Shown here: positions 7,180-14,339 of the stretch, piece by piece
Layout of the letters: each line of letters opens with the position of its first letter
How positions within the stretch are numbered: the stretch's first letter is position 1
NCBI GenBank assembly: GCA_021604825.1
Contig: BQJS01000125.1
Span: 1 to 14,339 of the forward strand
DNA: 14,339 nt
Source: Phycisphaerae bacterium
GTDB lineage: Bacteria; Planctomycetota; Phycisphaerae; UBA1845
Direction: 5' to 3'
Program-made: the position numbers and the translations under genes
Notes under the pieces: model-generated
What the model was told of the DNA's origin: nothing
Seen by the model: only the letters and a program-made list of their open reading frames with translations
Databases searched by the model: none

Positions 7180-8943
7180 TCAGTTCAAATCATTCAGCGC
7201 GTACAGCGCATACTTGCCTTGGCGATAGACGGCTGGCCCAAACTTCGCGGCGAGCGTTGCATCTTCAGATGGTTCGCGGGTGAGCGCATAAACGGGGCGA
7301 TTAAGTTTCTCGACGATTCGAATCTGCTCGGCGGTCAGTTGCTTTCCGTCGAACAATGCAGCGATCACATCTTGCCGTGCAGCCACCTCTGGGTGGTTGG
7401 CCGGGATGAACCATTCGACGACATCCATGAACAGGAATCGCTTCGTCATCGCAGGCACTTCGCTTTCGACGCCGTAGAACCCGATCTGCTCACCGTCGCG
7501 GGTGTCAAACATCAGCACGGTGTCGGTCGGAGTGTTGTCAACGATCCAATCGTAGACGGCCATCGTGTCGGTCCGCTTGGGATAACGCATCAACTCACCA
7601 TCGCTGGCCAGTGCAATGGGATATCGATAGCCAAACGACACCACCATCACCAGCGAGACCGGTGCGATGCACGCCAGCGTTCGCATGCATCGTCGCAACA
7701 CTTGCCGAGCGCCGATTTGCATGCCAAATCCACAAGCCGCCGCGGCTGGCAGTGCCAACAGATACGTGCCCATGTTAAAGAAACTATGCTCGCGGTGCCC
7801 GGGAACGTTGGTGATCCAACTCGTCGCAATCAATACCACACCTCCAACTGCGAGCATTTGCATTTGCGGGTTTCGCAAGAAACCGCGACGCATTGCCAGG
7901 AAGGTTAGCACCAACGGCACAATTGCGAGCATGGCGAACACATGGAAGCCCTTCGTCGCGATCACTGCTGCCGACTTCTCGATGGGCAAGCCCACCAGAT
8001 TTCCATTGAGCAACTGCTGATAAGTTGGATACGCCATGAGTACGCCGATGCCCATAAAGGCGATCAGTTTGACAACCACCGGGGTTGTGATGCCTTCGTT
8101 GCTGCGACGGATAAACCGCACGAACAGCATGCCAGCACCCAAGCCAAACGCTGTGCCTACTCCGACAATCGGTTGCATCGCACAGGCCACCGCCACCGCC
8201 ACGGCCAGCCCAATTCCGCGACCAATTGATACCCGGCTGAACGATCCACAAGCCAGCACCGCAGCAACCGAACCAGCTAACATCGCAAGAGGTCGCGACG
8301 ACGGCTGCATATGAAAGAAGTACGTACCCGCCCAACGAATATCAAGTCCGGGGAACATGCCGCGCAACATCGGATGCGTGGGGCTGCGCGTAAACTCGCC
8401 GATGGACAGTCCGAGCGTTCCTTCGAATACGCGGTAAGCCATCAGCAGTGGGCCGAATGGATTCATCGCGAACAAGATGAGGACGACCGCAAGCAGACCA
8501 GCCCGAGCGCTGCCAATCAGTCTGCGACCGAGGTGCGCGAACAGAAACGTCAATCCAAAGATGGTCAATACGTTGAAGATCTCTGCGATGGCCACCGGCG
8601 TCCATCCGGTCAGGCTGACGCCTTGAGCCATCAGTACGTGGTATCCCCAGTAGTATGGCAAGGGCAGTTCGGCGGCGAACGGATTGGTCGGGGGGATGTT
8701 GCCAGCCATCACCGAGAATGTGATTGCCGAATGGGTCAGGCCATGGTAGCCGACGTACGCACGCTGATTCACACGGTGAATCACGATGACGCTTAGCGCC
8801 AAGAGCAGCGCAAACGCAAACGTGAGTTGCCGATCGCTTAGAAAGAAAAGCCGCGACTCGGATGCAGCACGTGCTTCATCGAGTGCCAACGATGGGCAGA
8901 CGTTTGGGGCGATTCCTGCCGACGACATACCGGGATTGTTCAT
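7180..8943 (-). CDS. Multi-spanning GT-C-like membrane protein
   Basis: This 587-residue integral membrane protein has about ten or eleven hydrophobic segments: roughly 41-55, 115-137, 146-170, 217-234, 243-260, 262-277, 288-306, 334-351, 362-378, 392-410 and 422-439. A soluble domain of about 145 residues follows at the C-terminus. The first large loop (66-104) has paired histidines and GNIPPTNPF, then LPYYWGYH. This resembles the first extracytoplasmic loop of GT-C glycosyltransferases of the PMT/DUF2298 kind, which use lipid-phosphate sugars. The tail (about 460-587) begins AVYDWIVDNTP, a pattern seen in the C-terminal domains of such proteins. The family cannot be named exactly and donor and acceptor are unknown. 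No clear ribosome binding site precedes the ATG at 8943, and M6 (8928) is an alternative start. It is divergent from the GT2 gene, its likely functional partner. Confidence 0.72.
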   Translation of the reverse strand: MNNPGMSSAGIAPNVCPSLALDEARAASESRLFFLSDRQLTFAFALLLALSVIVIHRVNQRAYVGYHGLTHSAITFSVMAGNIPPTNPFAAELPLPYYWGYHVLMAQGVSLTGWTPVAIAEIFNVLTIFGLTFLFAHLGRRLIGSARAGLLAVVLILFAMNPFGPLLMAYRVFEGTLGLSIGEFTRSPTHPMLRGMFPGLDIRWAGTYFFHMQPSSRPLAMLAGSVAAVLACGSFSRVSIGRGIGLAVAVAVACAMQPIVGVGTAFGLGAGMLFVRFIRRSNEGITTPVVVKLIAFMGIGVLMAYPTYQQLLNGNLVGLPIEKSAAVIATKGFHVFAMLAIVPLVLTFLAMRRGFLRNPQMQMLAVGGVVLIATSWITNVPGHREHSFFNMGTYLLALPAAAACGFGMQIGARQVLRRCMRTLACIAPVSLVMVVSFGYRYPIALASDGELMRYPKRTDTMAVYDWIVDNTPTDTVLMFDTRDGEQIGFYGVESEVPAMTKRFLFMDVVEWFIPANHPEVAARQDVIAALFDGKQLTAEQIRIVEKLNRPVYALTREPSEDATLAAKFGPAVYRQGKYALYALNDLN

Positions 8944-9199
8944 GCGATGGACATCCGTGTCTTGTGGCTTGCGATCTGCGTTAGTGCGGGTCTTAGCATC
9001 GGTATTATCGGCAGTTCATCGGGCTTCTTGCAGCAATCGCCGCCATCGGCGCGGAAACGGCCATCGCAGGGTCACTCTGGGGTCAAGCGGCGTCCGATTT
9101 GCTCCGATAAAACCATCGATAACTGCGCGCATCGTGCGTTTCGGTGCCGATCGGTTGAGCATGCGCGGGATACGTCCATTGAAGCCCAATTCCAAACCG
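8944..9199. other. Divergent intergenic region between GT-C-like and GT2 genes
   Basis: This 256-bp region should contain the promoters of both genes. I see no strong consensus promoter and no inverted repeat longer than about 6 bp. A small open frame beginning at 8947 has a signal-peptide-like first 25 residues, but its remainder is compositionally random and overlaps the GT2 start in another frame. Confidence 0.35.
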
Positions 9200-10234
9200 A
9201 TGATCTCGCTCGTCGTGCCCATCTACAATGAGGCTGCGCTCATCGAACGACTTCACGCCGAAGTTGCCAGCGCCATTGAATGCGTCGATGCGCAGTGGGA
9301 AGTCATCTACGTGGACGATGGAAGTCGTGATGAATCGATGGCGATGCTTCGCGATATGCAGGCCCGCGACTCGCGTGTCGTCGTTGTCGAGTTGTCGCGC
9401 AACTGGGGTCATCAACCGGCTATCTCGGCCGGTTTGTCGGTTGCGAAGGGGGACGCCGTCATGCTTATGGACGGAGATTTGCAGGACCCGCCATCGGTGA
9501 TTCCCGACCTGGTCAAAGCATGGCAGGAAGGCGCAAAGGTTGTCGTTGCCCGGCGCAGCAGTCGCAAGGATCGAGGCATTCGCGGCATGCTCTTTCCGCT
9601 CTTTTACAAAGTACTCGGATTCCTATCCGATTTTCCCATCCCGCTCAACGCCGGCATCTTCGGGCTTTTGGACCGTCAAGCCGCCGACGCAATCAATCGG
9701 CTGAGCGAAACCAATCGCTATCTACCGGGCATGCGCGCGTGGGTGGGTTACAAGACCAAAGTCGTTTTCTATGATCGAGCCGAACGCGGTGGGGGCGAAA
9801 CCAAACAGAGCATGTGGCGGTTGATCAAGTACGCCCTCGATGCCATTTTCAGCTTCAGCTACAAGCCGCTGCGTTTCTGCCTCGGCGCGGGGCTGGGCGT
9901 CTCGTGCTTTGCGATGGTCTATGGTGTCGCCCTCGTCGTGTTGCGGTTGATGGGCAAGGGGATGTTCGGCATTTCAATCGTCGATGGTTACACCAGCACC
10001 ATCGTCGCCATCTTGTTTCTCGGTGGCATTCAACTCATGAGCGTGGGCATCCTCGGCGAATACATCGGACGCATCTACGACGAAGTCAAACGTCGCCCAT
10101 TGTTTCTCATCGAAGACATCCACCGCAGCGAATCTCACGCTACTGAAAATCGCCAGCCCGTCAGCGCCCTCGCCGACCTCCTAAACACGCGAAAGACCGA
10201 AGCCCCGCGTGATCCAGTTCCCATCCAATCCTGA
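9200..10234 (+). CDS. Polyprenyl-phosphate glycosyltransferase, family 2 (DPM1/GtrB-like)
   Basis: From the ATG at 9200 the protein has 344 residues and starts directly with the GT-A fold strand MISLVVPIYNEA. VDDGS (38-42) binds the nucleotide, and DGDLQDPP (91-98) contains the D-X-D-like metal-binding site. Two membrane helices follow at about 224-250 and 265-288. The family-typical GEYIGRIYDEVKRRP is at 286-300. Enzymes of this type move a sugar from a nucleotide carrier to polyprenyl phosphate on the inner membrane face, giving a donor for GT-C transferases. The open frame extends back to 8786, but that part overlaps the divergent GT-C-like gene and reads as low-complexity Arg/Ser sequence, so it is excluded. 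An in-frame ATG at 9161 (357 residues) is a reasonable alternative start. Neither has a clear ribosome binding site. The sugar is unknown. Confidence 0.88.
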   Translation: MISLVVPIYNEAALIERLHAEVASAIECVDAQWEVIYVDDGSRDESMAMLRDMQARDSRVVVVELSRNWGHQPAISAGLSVAKGDAVMLMDGDLQDPPSVIPDLVKAWQEGAKVVVARRSSRKDRGIRGMLFPLFYKVLGFLSDFPIPLNAGIFGLLDRQAADAINRLSETNRYLPGMRAWVGYKTKVVFYDRAERGGGETKQSMWRLIKYALDAIFSFSYKPLRFCLGAGLGVSCFAMVYGVALVVLRLMGKGMFGISIVDGYTSTIVAILFLGGIQLMSVGILGEYIGRIYDEVKRRPLFLIEDIHRSESHATENRQPVSALADLLNTRKTEAPRDPVPIQS

Positions 10235-10718
10235 GCGATCTTGTCAAACAGCCAAAGGGTACATTCCCCAGTAGTCAGCCCGGCCAACATCTCGCCAAGA
10301 CCATCAAGCCCCAAACTTGATTCGGCGGATTCACAAAACCTGTCATCGTGCCACTTTCGCAATCCGATCGGCGTTTTCAATGTTCCGGCACACGCTCAAT
10401 TAGATTCGCACGCGCGAAAAAACCGGTGCGAGTGGCTCTGTGGTGCATCGATTGGGTTCGTTCGGACTTCGCGCGCGAGGAGCAGTGGACCCACCGGTAA
10501 TGTTCCCCATTTGCGGTAAAGATCTGCAAATAGTTTTGCGAACGTCCAGCGCGCCCGGTATAGCCGAAGGTCATCGTGTTCATTGGCCGGAGAGTTCCAA
10601 GCGTCAGCACAATGGGTCCATGGTCAACGCCCTGCGTCGGGCGATCAGTGCGAAGCGAATTTCAGGAGACGTTGCCAAATCCAAGCACATCAAGCATTCA
10701 CATCCAGGAGGCTACGAA
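10235..10718. other. 484-bp region without a recognisable gene
   Basis: No domain, tRNA or long repeat was recognised between the GT2 stop and the nuclease start. Short open frames exist on both strands but none resembles a known protein or has a credible start signal. A weak promoter-like pair, ttgcga (10536-10541) and tatagc (10559-10564) with 17 bases between, lies about 155 bp upstream of the nuclease start and could drive it. The region may hold a long leader or a decayed gene; I cannot tell which. Confidence 0.35.
10706..10711 (+). promoter_or_regulatory. Strong ribosome binding site setting the nuclease start
   Basis: The perfect core aggagg lies 7 bases before the ATG at 10719. The open frame continues upstream to 10440, so this site decides the true start. 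It also places a signal peptide at the N-terminus, which the longer version would bury. Confidence 0.8.
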
Positions 10719-12647
10719 ATGACGAACGCTAGCAACGCAGTCTTGACGTCGAAAGCAATTGGAAGAAGCAAGTTCCTGATCTATGGAATGGGCGTGTCGT
10801 TGGTTTTCAGCGTCGCCGTTCTTGCCGGGCCGACCGCCGGTTACTACGACGGCGTGGATGCTAGCGACGCGGAATCCTTGCGCGACACGCTGCACGAAGT
10901 CATCGACGACCACACGCGGTATCCATACACGTCATCAGCCACCGACACGTGGGACATCCTCGATGCGGCAGACGAAGATCCCAACAACAGCAGCAACGTC
11001 CTCGACCTCTACAAGAACGCCAGCTACACCAAAGAAGGCGGCGGCAATAGCAATTACAACCGGGAGCACTCGTGGCCGAAGTCCTACGGATTCCCCGATG
11101 ATGGAAGCACCAACTACCCATACACCGATTGCCACCATCTCTTTGTGTGCAACTCGGGATACAACTCGTCACGAAGCAATAAACCTTATCGTGACTGTGA
11201 TTCTGGTTGTTCGGAGAAGGTCACAGAAGTCAACGACGGGCGCGGTGGCGGCAGCGGAACGTATTCCGGAAACTCCAGTTGGACCGAAGGGTCAAACGAA
11301 ACCGGAACGTGGCAGACCTGGTCCGGTCGAAAAGGTGATGTTGCCCGCGCGATGTTCTACATGGACGTGCGCTATGAAGGCGATACACATGGTGTCACTT
11401 CCGTTGACGAGCCTGATTTGATCCTCACCGACAACATGGCGCTGCTTGATCCTGATGCATCCGAAAACAAAAGCACCGCCTACTTCGGAAAACTTTCCGA
11501 CTTGATCGACTGGCACAATGACGACGCGGTTGACTATCTTGAAGAAGATCGCACCGACATCGTCGAGTACTACCAAGGCAATCGCAATCCGTTCATCGAC
11601 CATCCCGAGTGGGCCAACTGTATCTTTGATGGCGAGTGTGCTTTGCCCTGGATTAATGAGATTCACTATGACAACACCGGAGGTGATACAGGTGAGTTTG
11701 TCGAAGTGGCTGGATTGGATGGGACCGACCTGACCGGGTGGACGCTTGTTGCTTATAACGGTGCGGACGGGTCGAAATACAAAACGACGAATCTTTCGGG
11801 AACGTTTACCGACGACGAAGGTTGCATGTCGGCGATCGCGTTTGCGATTTCCGGTTTGCAGAATGGCCCCGACGGGGTCGCGCTTGTTGACGACGACGAC
11901 AATGTCATTCAATTCCTCAGCTATGAGGGAACTTTCACCGCCACCGACGGACCAGCCGATGGTTTGGAGTCGGTCGATATTGGCGTCAGTGAATCAAGCT
12001 CGACACCAGTTGGTCATTCGCTGCAATTGTCCGGTACGGGCGACGCATACAACCACCTGACCTGGGAAAGCGCGTCGGCAGAAACCGATGGCGAATCGAA
12101 CACGCTTCAAACGTTGGAAGGGTACTGCGGCGTTTCAGTCGAGTACGATGATCCTTGGATCAATGAAATCCATTACGACAATAGCGGTGCGGACACGGGC
12201 GAGTTCGTCGAGATCGCGGGGCCAGCCGGTCTCAGTTTGAGCGACTGGGATATCGTCGCCTACAACGGTAGCAGTGGTGCAAGTTACAAAACCACTGGAC
12301 TCAGCGGGACCATCCCGGACCAGGACGAAGGATTCGGCACGCTGGCATTTTCAATCAGCGGGTTGCAAAACGGTGCGCCGGACGGTTTGGCGCTCGTCGA
12401 CGACGTCGGTACGGTGATTCAATTCCTCAGTTACGAGGGCTCGTTCACCGCAACCAACGGCCCAGCCGACACGATGACTTCGACGAACATCGGCGTTAGC
12501 GAAACCGGTTCAACACCATCCGGTTATTCGCTGAGATTGTCAGGTTCAAATGGGTGTGACTACACAGACTTCACGTGGCAGTCGCCAGCCGCAGACTCGG
12601 ATGGCTCGGTCAATTCGGGGCAGTCGTTCTCTTCCAGTTGCCCGTAG
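10719..12647 (+). CDS. Secreted endonuclease I with two lamin-tail-like domains
   Basis: This is a 642-residue exported nuclease. A signal peptide spans about residues 17-40 (RSKFLIYGMG, hydrophobic run, VLAGPTAG). The endonuclease I domain (His-Me finger fold, as in Vibrio/E. coli EndA-type enzymes) covers about 41-300. It contains NREHSWPKSYGF (114-125, catalytic H117), DCHHLFVC (137-144), SRSNKPY (151-157), GDVARAMFYMDVRY (206-219) and QGNRNPFIDHPEWA (286-299). Two tandem lamin-tail-like domains follow (311-470 and 480-642). Each opens with WINEIHYDN, contains TGEFVE, YKTT, GLQNG and VIQFLSYEG, and has a late cysteine. These domains are common at the C-terminus of extracellular nucleases and probably help binding or anchoring. 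The enzyme should degrade DNA or RNA outside the cell for nutrient or phosphate supply. It converges on the M14 gene with 39 bp between them. Confidence 0.92.
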   Translation: MTNASNAVLTSKAIGRSKFLIYGMGVSLVFSVAVLAGPTAGYYDGVDASDAESLRDTLHEVIDDHTRYPYTSSATDTWDILDAADEDPNNSSNVLDLYKNASYTKEGGGNSNYNREHSWPKSYGFPDDGSTNYPYTDCHHLFVCNSGYNSSRSNKPYRDCDSGCSEKVTEVNDGRGGGSGTYSGNSSWTEGSNETGTWQTWSGRKGDVARAMFYMDVRYEGDTHGVTSVDEPDLILTDNMALLDPDASENKSTAYFGKLSDLIDWHNDDAVDYLEEDRTDIVEYYQGNRNPFIDHPEWANCIFDGECALPWINEIHYDNTGGDTGEFVEVAGLDGTDLTGWTLVAYNGADGSKYKTTNLSGTFTDDEGCMSAIAFAISGLQNGPDGVALVDDDDNVIQFLSYEGTFTATDGPADGLESVDIGVSESSSTPVGHSLQLSGTGDAYNHLTWESASAETDGESNTLQTLEGYCGVSVEYDDPWINEIHYDNSGADTGEFVEIAGPAGLSLSDWDIVAYNGSSGASYKTTGLSGTIPDQDEGFGTLAFSISGLQNGAPDGLALVDDVGTVIQFLSYEGSFTATNGPADTMTSTNIGVSETGSTPSGYSLRLSGSNGCDYTDFTWQSPAADSDGSVNSGQSFSSSCP

Positions 12648-12686
12648 ACGACGAAGCCACATACGAGCACTCGCTGGTCCGTCGAT

Positions 12687-13766
12687 TCAGTTGGCGTCTT
12701 CAGATGGTTCGACGACGAGGACGTTGGAAGCGAGTTCATCGGAAAGTCTTTCGCCCAAGCCGGCTTCCTTCGTTCGACGGCGGAGGAGGTCGGCCGGTTT
12801 GGTTCCGCGCGGGAGGCGACCGAGGTTACAGATGGGTTCGCCGGGGCTGATCGCCGGTAAAGTGGTCATGCCGATGACGATGGCATCGAACGGTGAATTC
12901 ACGGTGTTCTTTTCGGTGCCCAAAAGGGTCGTGTTGGTCGCGAGCGGTTGATCCTTGCTGATGATGTCGCCGGGTTTGATATGGAATTGCAGGAAGCCGC
13001 CGTTTTCGGCACGCATCCACTTGGATTTGTTGACGATCACCTGAAACGATGCGGTGTCGGGTTCGCCGTCGAGCATGTCCAAACCGCGCAGGACGTTCTT
13101 GATTCCGACCGTCGCAGATTCGACGATGCTGGGCTCAACCTTCCAGACTTCGCCGCCTTCCATGATGATGGTGGGGCAGCCCGCTCTGCAGGCTTCGCGT
13201 CGAAACGCGCCTTGCGGACCCTTGGTATTGATGATGATTTCTGACCCGAACGATTCGGCGAGCTTGCGCACTTCGGGATCGGACATGTCACCGCGAACAT
13301 TCGGGTAATTCGTGCGCCGGACGGCGGCTGTGTGGAGGTCGATACCATAATCGCTGCGCGACACGATTTCTTCAAAAATGGTCGCAGCCATTCGACCGGC
13401 TTGGCTTCCGGTTGTGGATCCTGGAAAGCTGCGGTTGAGGTCGCGACGGTCGGGCAAGTAGCGCGAGTGTCGATCGAAGGACAAGATATTCAACACCGGA
13501 ACAAGGATGACGCTTCCCCGAGTGAGCTTGAAGGATTCGTCTTGCACGAGCGAGCGAATGGCACCCGTTCCATTGATTTCGTCGCCATGTAATGCGGCAG
13601 TCACGAAAACCGTGGGGCCCGGTTTGGCGGCCCGTTGAATGTGAATCGGTATACGAACAGTCACGCCCGAGTAGGCTTCGCCGACCGCCAGCTTGACATT
13701 GTGCGATTCGCCGGGTTTGACCGACGTACCATTCCATTCATCGATGGATTTTCGAATTCGTTCCAT
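12687..13766 (-). CDS. AstE/AspA-like zinc M14 hydrolase (succinylglutamate desuccinylase/aspartoacylase family)
   Basis: This 359-residue metallohydrolase has the M14 aspartoacylase-type zinc site. The first ligands H60 and E63 lie in ALHGDEING, and the third ligand H145 lies in GIDLHTA. The substrate-binding block DRRDLNRSFPG is at 106-116. E203 in IIMEGG is in the position of the catalytic glutamate. The C-terminal part (about 240-325) looks like the beta-barrel of this family. True AstE acts in arginine breakdown, but no ast genes are nearby. The gene follows a RimK-like ligase by 31 bp, and COG3608-type hydrolases are known to pair with RimK-like amidoligases. A role in removing or trimming an amide-linked amino acid is therefore more likely than arginine catabolism. 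No signal peptide is visible. The ATG at 13766 is the first in the frame with a ggaag-like site upstream; spacing is loose. Confidence 0.85.
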   Translation of the reverse strand: MERIRKSIDEWNGTSVKPGESHNVKLAVGEAYSGVTVRIPIHIQRAAKPGPTVFVTAALHGDEINGTGAIRSLVQDESFKLTRGSVILVPVLNILSFDRHSRYLPDRRDLNRSFPGSTTGSQAGRMAATIFEEIVSRSDYGIDLHTAAVRRTNYPNVRGDMSDPEVRKLAESFGSEIIINTKGPQGAFRREACRAGCPTIIMEGGEVWKVEPSIVESATVGIKNVLRGLDMLDGEPDTASFQVIVNKSKWMRAENGGFLQFHIKPGDIISKDQPLATNTTLLGTEKNTVNSPFDAIVIGMTTLPAISPGEPICNLGRLPRGTKPADLLRRRTKEAGLGERLSDELASNVLVVEPSEDAN

Positions 13767-13797
13767 GAGATTTCAACTTCCGGCCTTCAGCGACCGG

Positions 13798-14339
13798 TCA
13801 ATCCTGCGAAGGAAGGTCCTGCATTTTCGGGCGGAGTCTCCTCCGCGTCTTCTCCGGTATCATCGCTCGCATGCCTTCGAGCTTACCAAAGCACAATAAG
13901 CGGTCGTGAGATTCAAGCTCCCGACTCGAACGTGGATTGGGGATGACGGTGGTGCCCCGATACAGTGTCAGCACGTTGATGTCTCGATCCCGCAAGCCCG
14001 ACTCCCCGATCGTGCTGCCCACAAATTCCGACCCCTCAGGGATATGGATTTCGGTGACGCCGTAACCACGGCTGACGGTCAGCCTTTGGCGTAAGTCGAT
14101 TTCCGGGAAGCTCACCTGTGCGGAAATGAAGTCGATGATCGATCCGGCAATATCGAGTTGGGTGCAAGTTTCAATGCCCTCCAGTCCTGGCGATGAGTTG
14201 ATTTCCATCACCTGTGGACCGTCCTTCCCTTCCAACATGTCGACGCCGGCCACCCGCAACCCCATGATCTGTGAAGCCCGAATCGCCGTCTCACGATAGT
14301 TGTCATCCAGTTCAATGGCCTCAGTGATTCCACCGCGAT
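13798..14339 (-). CDS. RimK-like ATP-grasp ligase with C-terminal RCK_C domain (5' end outside window)
   Basis: The frame is open to the right edge, so only the last 180 residues are seen. Counting from the edge, residues 1-56 are the end of the ATP-grasp fold: RGG at the start, then YRETAIRASQIMGLRVAGVDM, then VMEINSSPGLEGIE (43-56), whose E45 and N47 are the usual magnesium ligands. This is the RimK-type glutamate-ligase signature. Residues about 92-160 match an RCK_C (TrkA-C) domain, with IPEGSEFVGSTIGE, GLRDRDINVLTLYRG and HDRLLCFGK; such domains bind small ligands in potassium channels and transporters. The protein therefore appears to join an amino-acid ligase to a ligand-sensing domain. 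Substrate is unknown; adding glutamate to a protein or peptide is the classic RimK reaction. It is the upstream gene of an operon with the M14 hydrolase. Confidence 0.85.
   Translation of the reverse strand, partial: RGGITEAIELDDNYRETAIRASQIMGLRVAGVDMLEGKDGPQVMEINSSPGLEGIETCTQLDIAGSIIDFISAQVSFPEIDLRQRLTVSRGYGVTEIHIPEGSEFVGSTIGESGLRDRDINVLTLYRGTTVIPNPRSSRELESHDRLLCFGKLEGMRAMIPEKTRRRLRPKMQDLPSQD

Noticed and set aside
8786..9199. In-frame upstream extension of the GT2 gene
   Set aside because: It overlaps the divergent GT-C-like gene by more than 150 bp and encodes Arg/Ser-rich sequence with no domain; the GT-A fold begins at the ATG at 9200.
8947..9231. Small open frame with a signal-peptide-like start (MDIRVLWLAICVSAGLS)
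   Set aside because: It lacks a ribosome binding site, becomes random and Arg-rich after residue 30, and overlaps the GT2 start in another frame. The hydrophobic start may be chance.
10440..10718. In-frame upstream extension of the nuclease gene
   Set aside because: A perfect aggagg 7 bases before the ATG at 10719 and the signal peptide there fix the start; the extension has no recognisable content.

Overview
The window looks like a chromosomal segment of a Gram-negative bacterium with a periplasm: it encodes a Tat-exported molybdoenzyme, a periplasmic c-type cytochrome, a secreted Ig-like protein and an exported nuclease. The mix of an FkbM methyltransferase, a secreted endonuclease I with lamin-tail domains, a short Big_5-type protein, and a GGGTGGCCCA-type palindromic repeat suggests a planctomycete or a related lineage. 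That placement is an inference from gene style and is only moderately secure.

Layout. (1) 1-987, +: the 3' part of a secreted conserved protein of unknown function, with a Gly/Ser/Asp-rich linker. (2) 1048-1476, -: a small exported Ig-like (Big_5) protein. (3) 1767-5105, +: a compact napD-napA-napB-like operon for periplasmic nitrate reduction. Its cytochrome is unusual: it has four CXXCH haem sites arranged as two exact 81-residue modules instead of the usual two haems. (4) 5136-5221: a palindromic element that can fold into a closed cloverleaf, between convergent genes. (5) 5259-10234: a loose set of glycan or polymer genes in alternating orientation, comprising an FkbM methyltransferase, a second class I SAM methyltransferase, a multi-spanning GT-C-like membrane protein, and a DPM1/GtrB-like family 2 glycosyltransferase. 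(6) 10235-10718: a 484-bp region with no recognisable gene. (7) 10719-12647, +: secreted endonuclease I with two tandem lamin-tail-like domains. (8) 14339-12687, -: a two-gene operon of a RimK-type ATP-grasp ligase fused to an RCK_C (TrkA-C) domain, running off the right edge, followed by an AstE/AspA-like zinc M14 hydrolase.

How the genes work together. NapD should bind the NapA Tat signal during cofactor loading. NapA reduces nitrate to nitrite in the periplasm, and the tetrahaem protein is the probable electron donor. No NapC, NapM or NapGH quinol-oxidising partner lies in the window, so electrons must enter through something encoded elsewhere. The GT2 enzyme probably makes a polyprenyl-phosphate sugar, and the divergently encoded GT-C-like protein is a plausible consumer of it. 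The RimK-like ligase and the M14 hydrolase form a plausible add/remove pair for an amino-acid or peptide modification, with the RCK_C domain as a possible ligand sensor.

The most interesting items are the duplicated NapB-like tetrahaem cytochrome in a reduced nap operon, the cloverleaf repeat, and the RimK-RCK_C/M14 pair.
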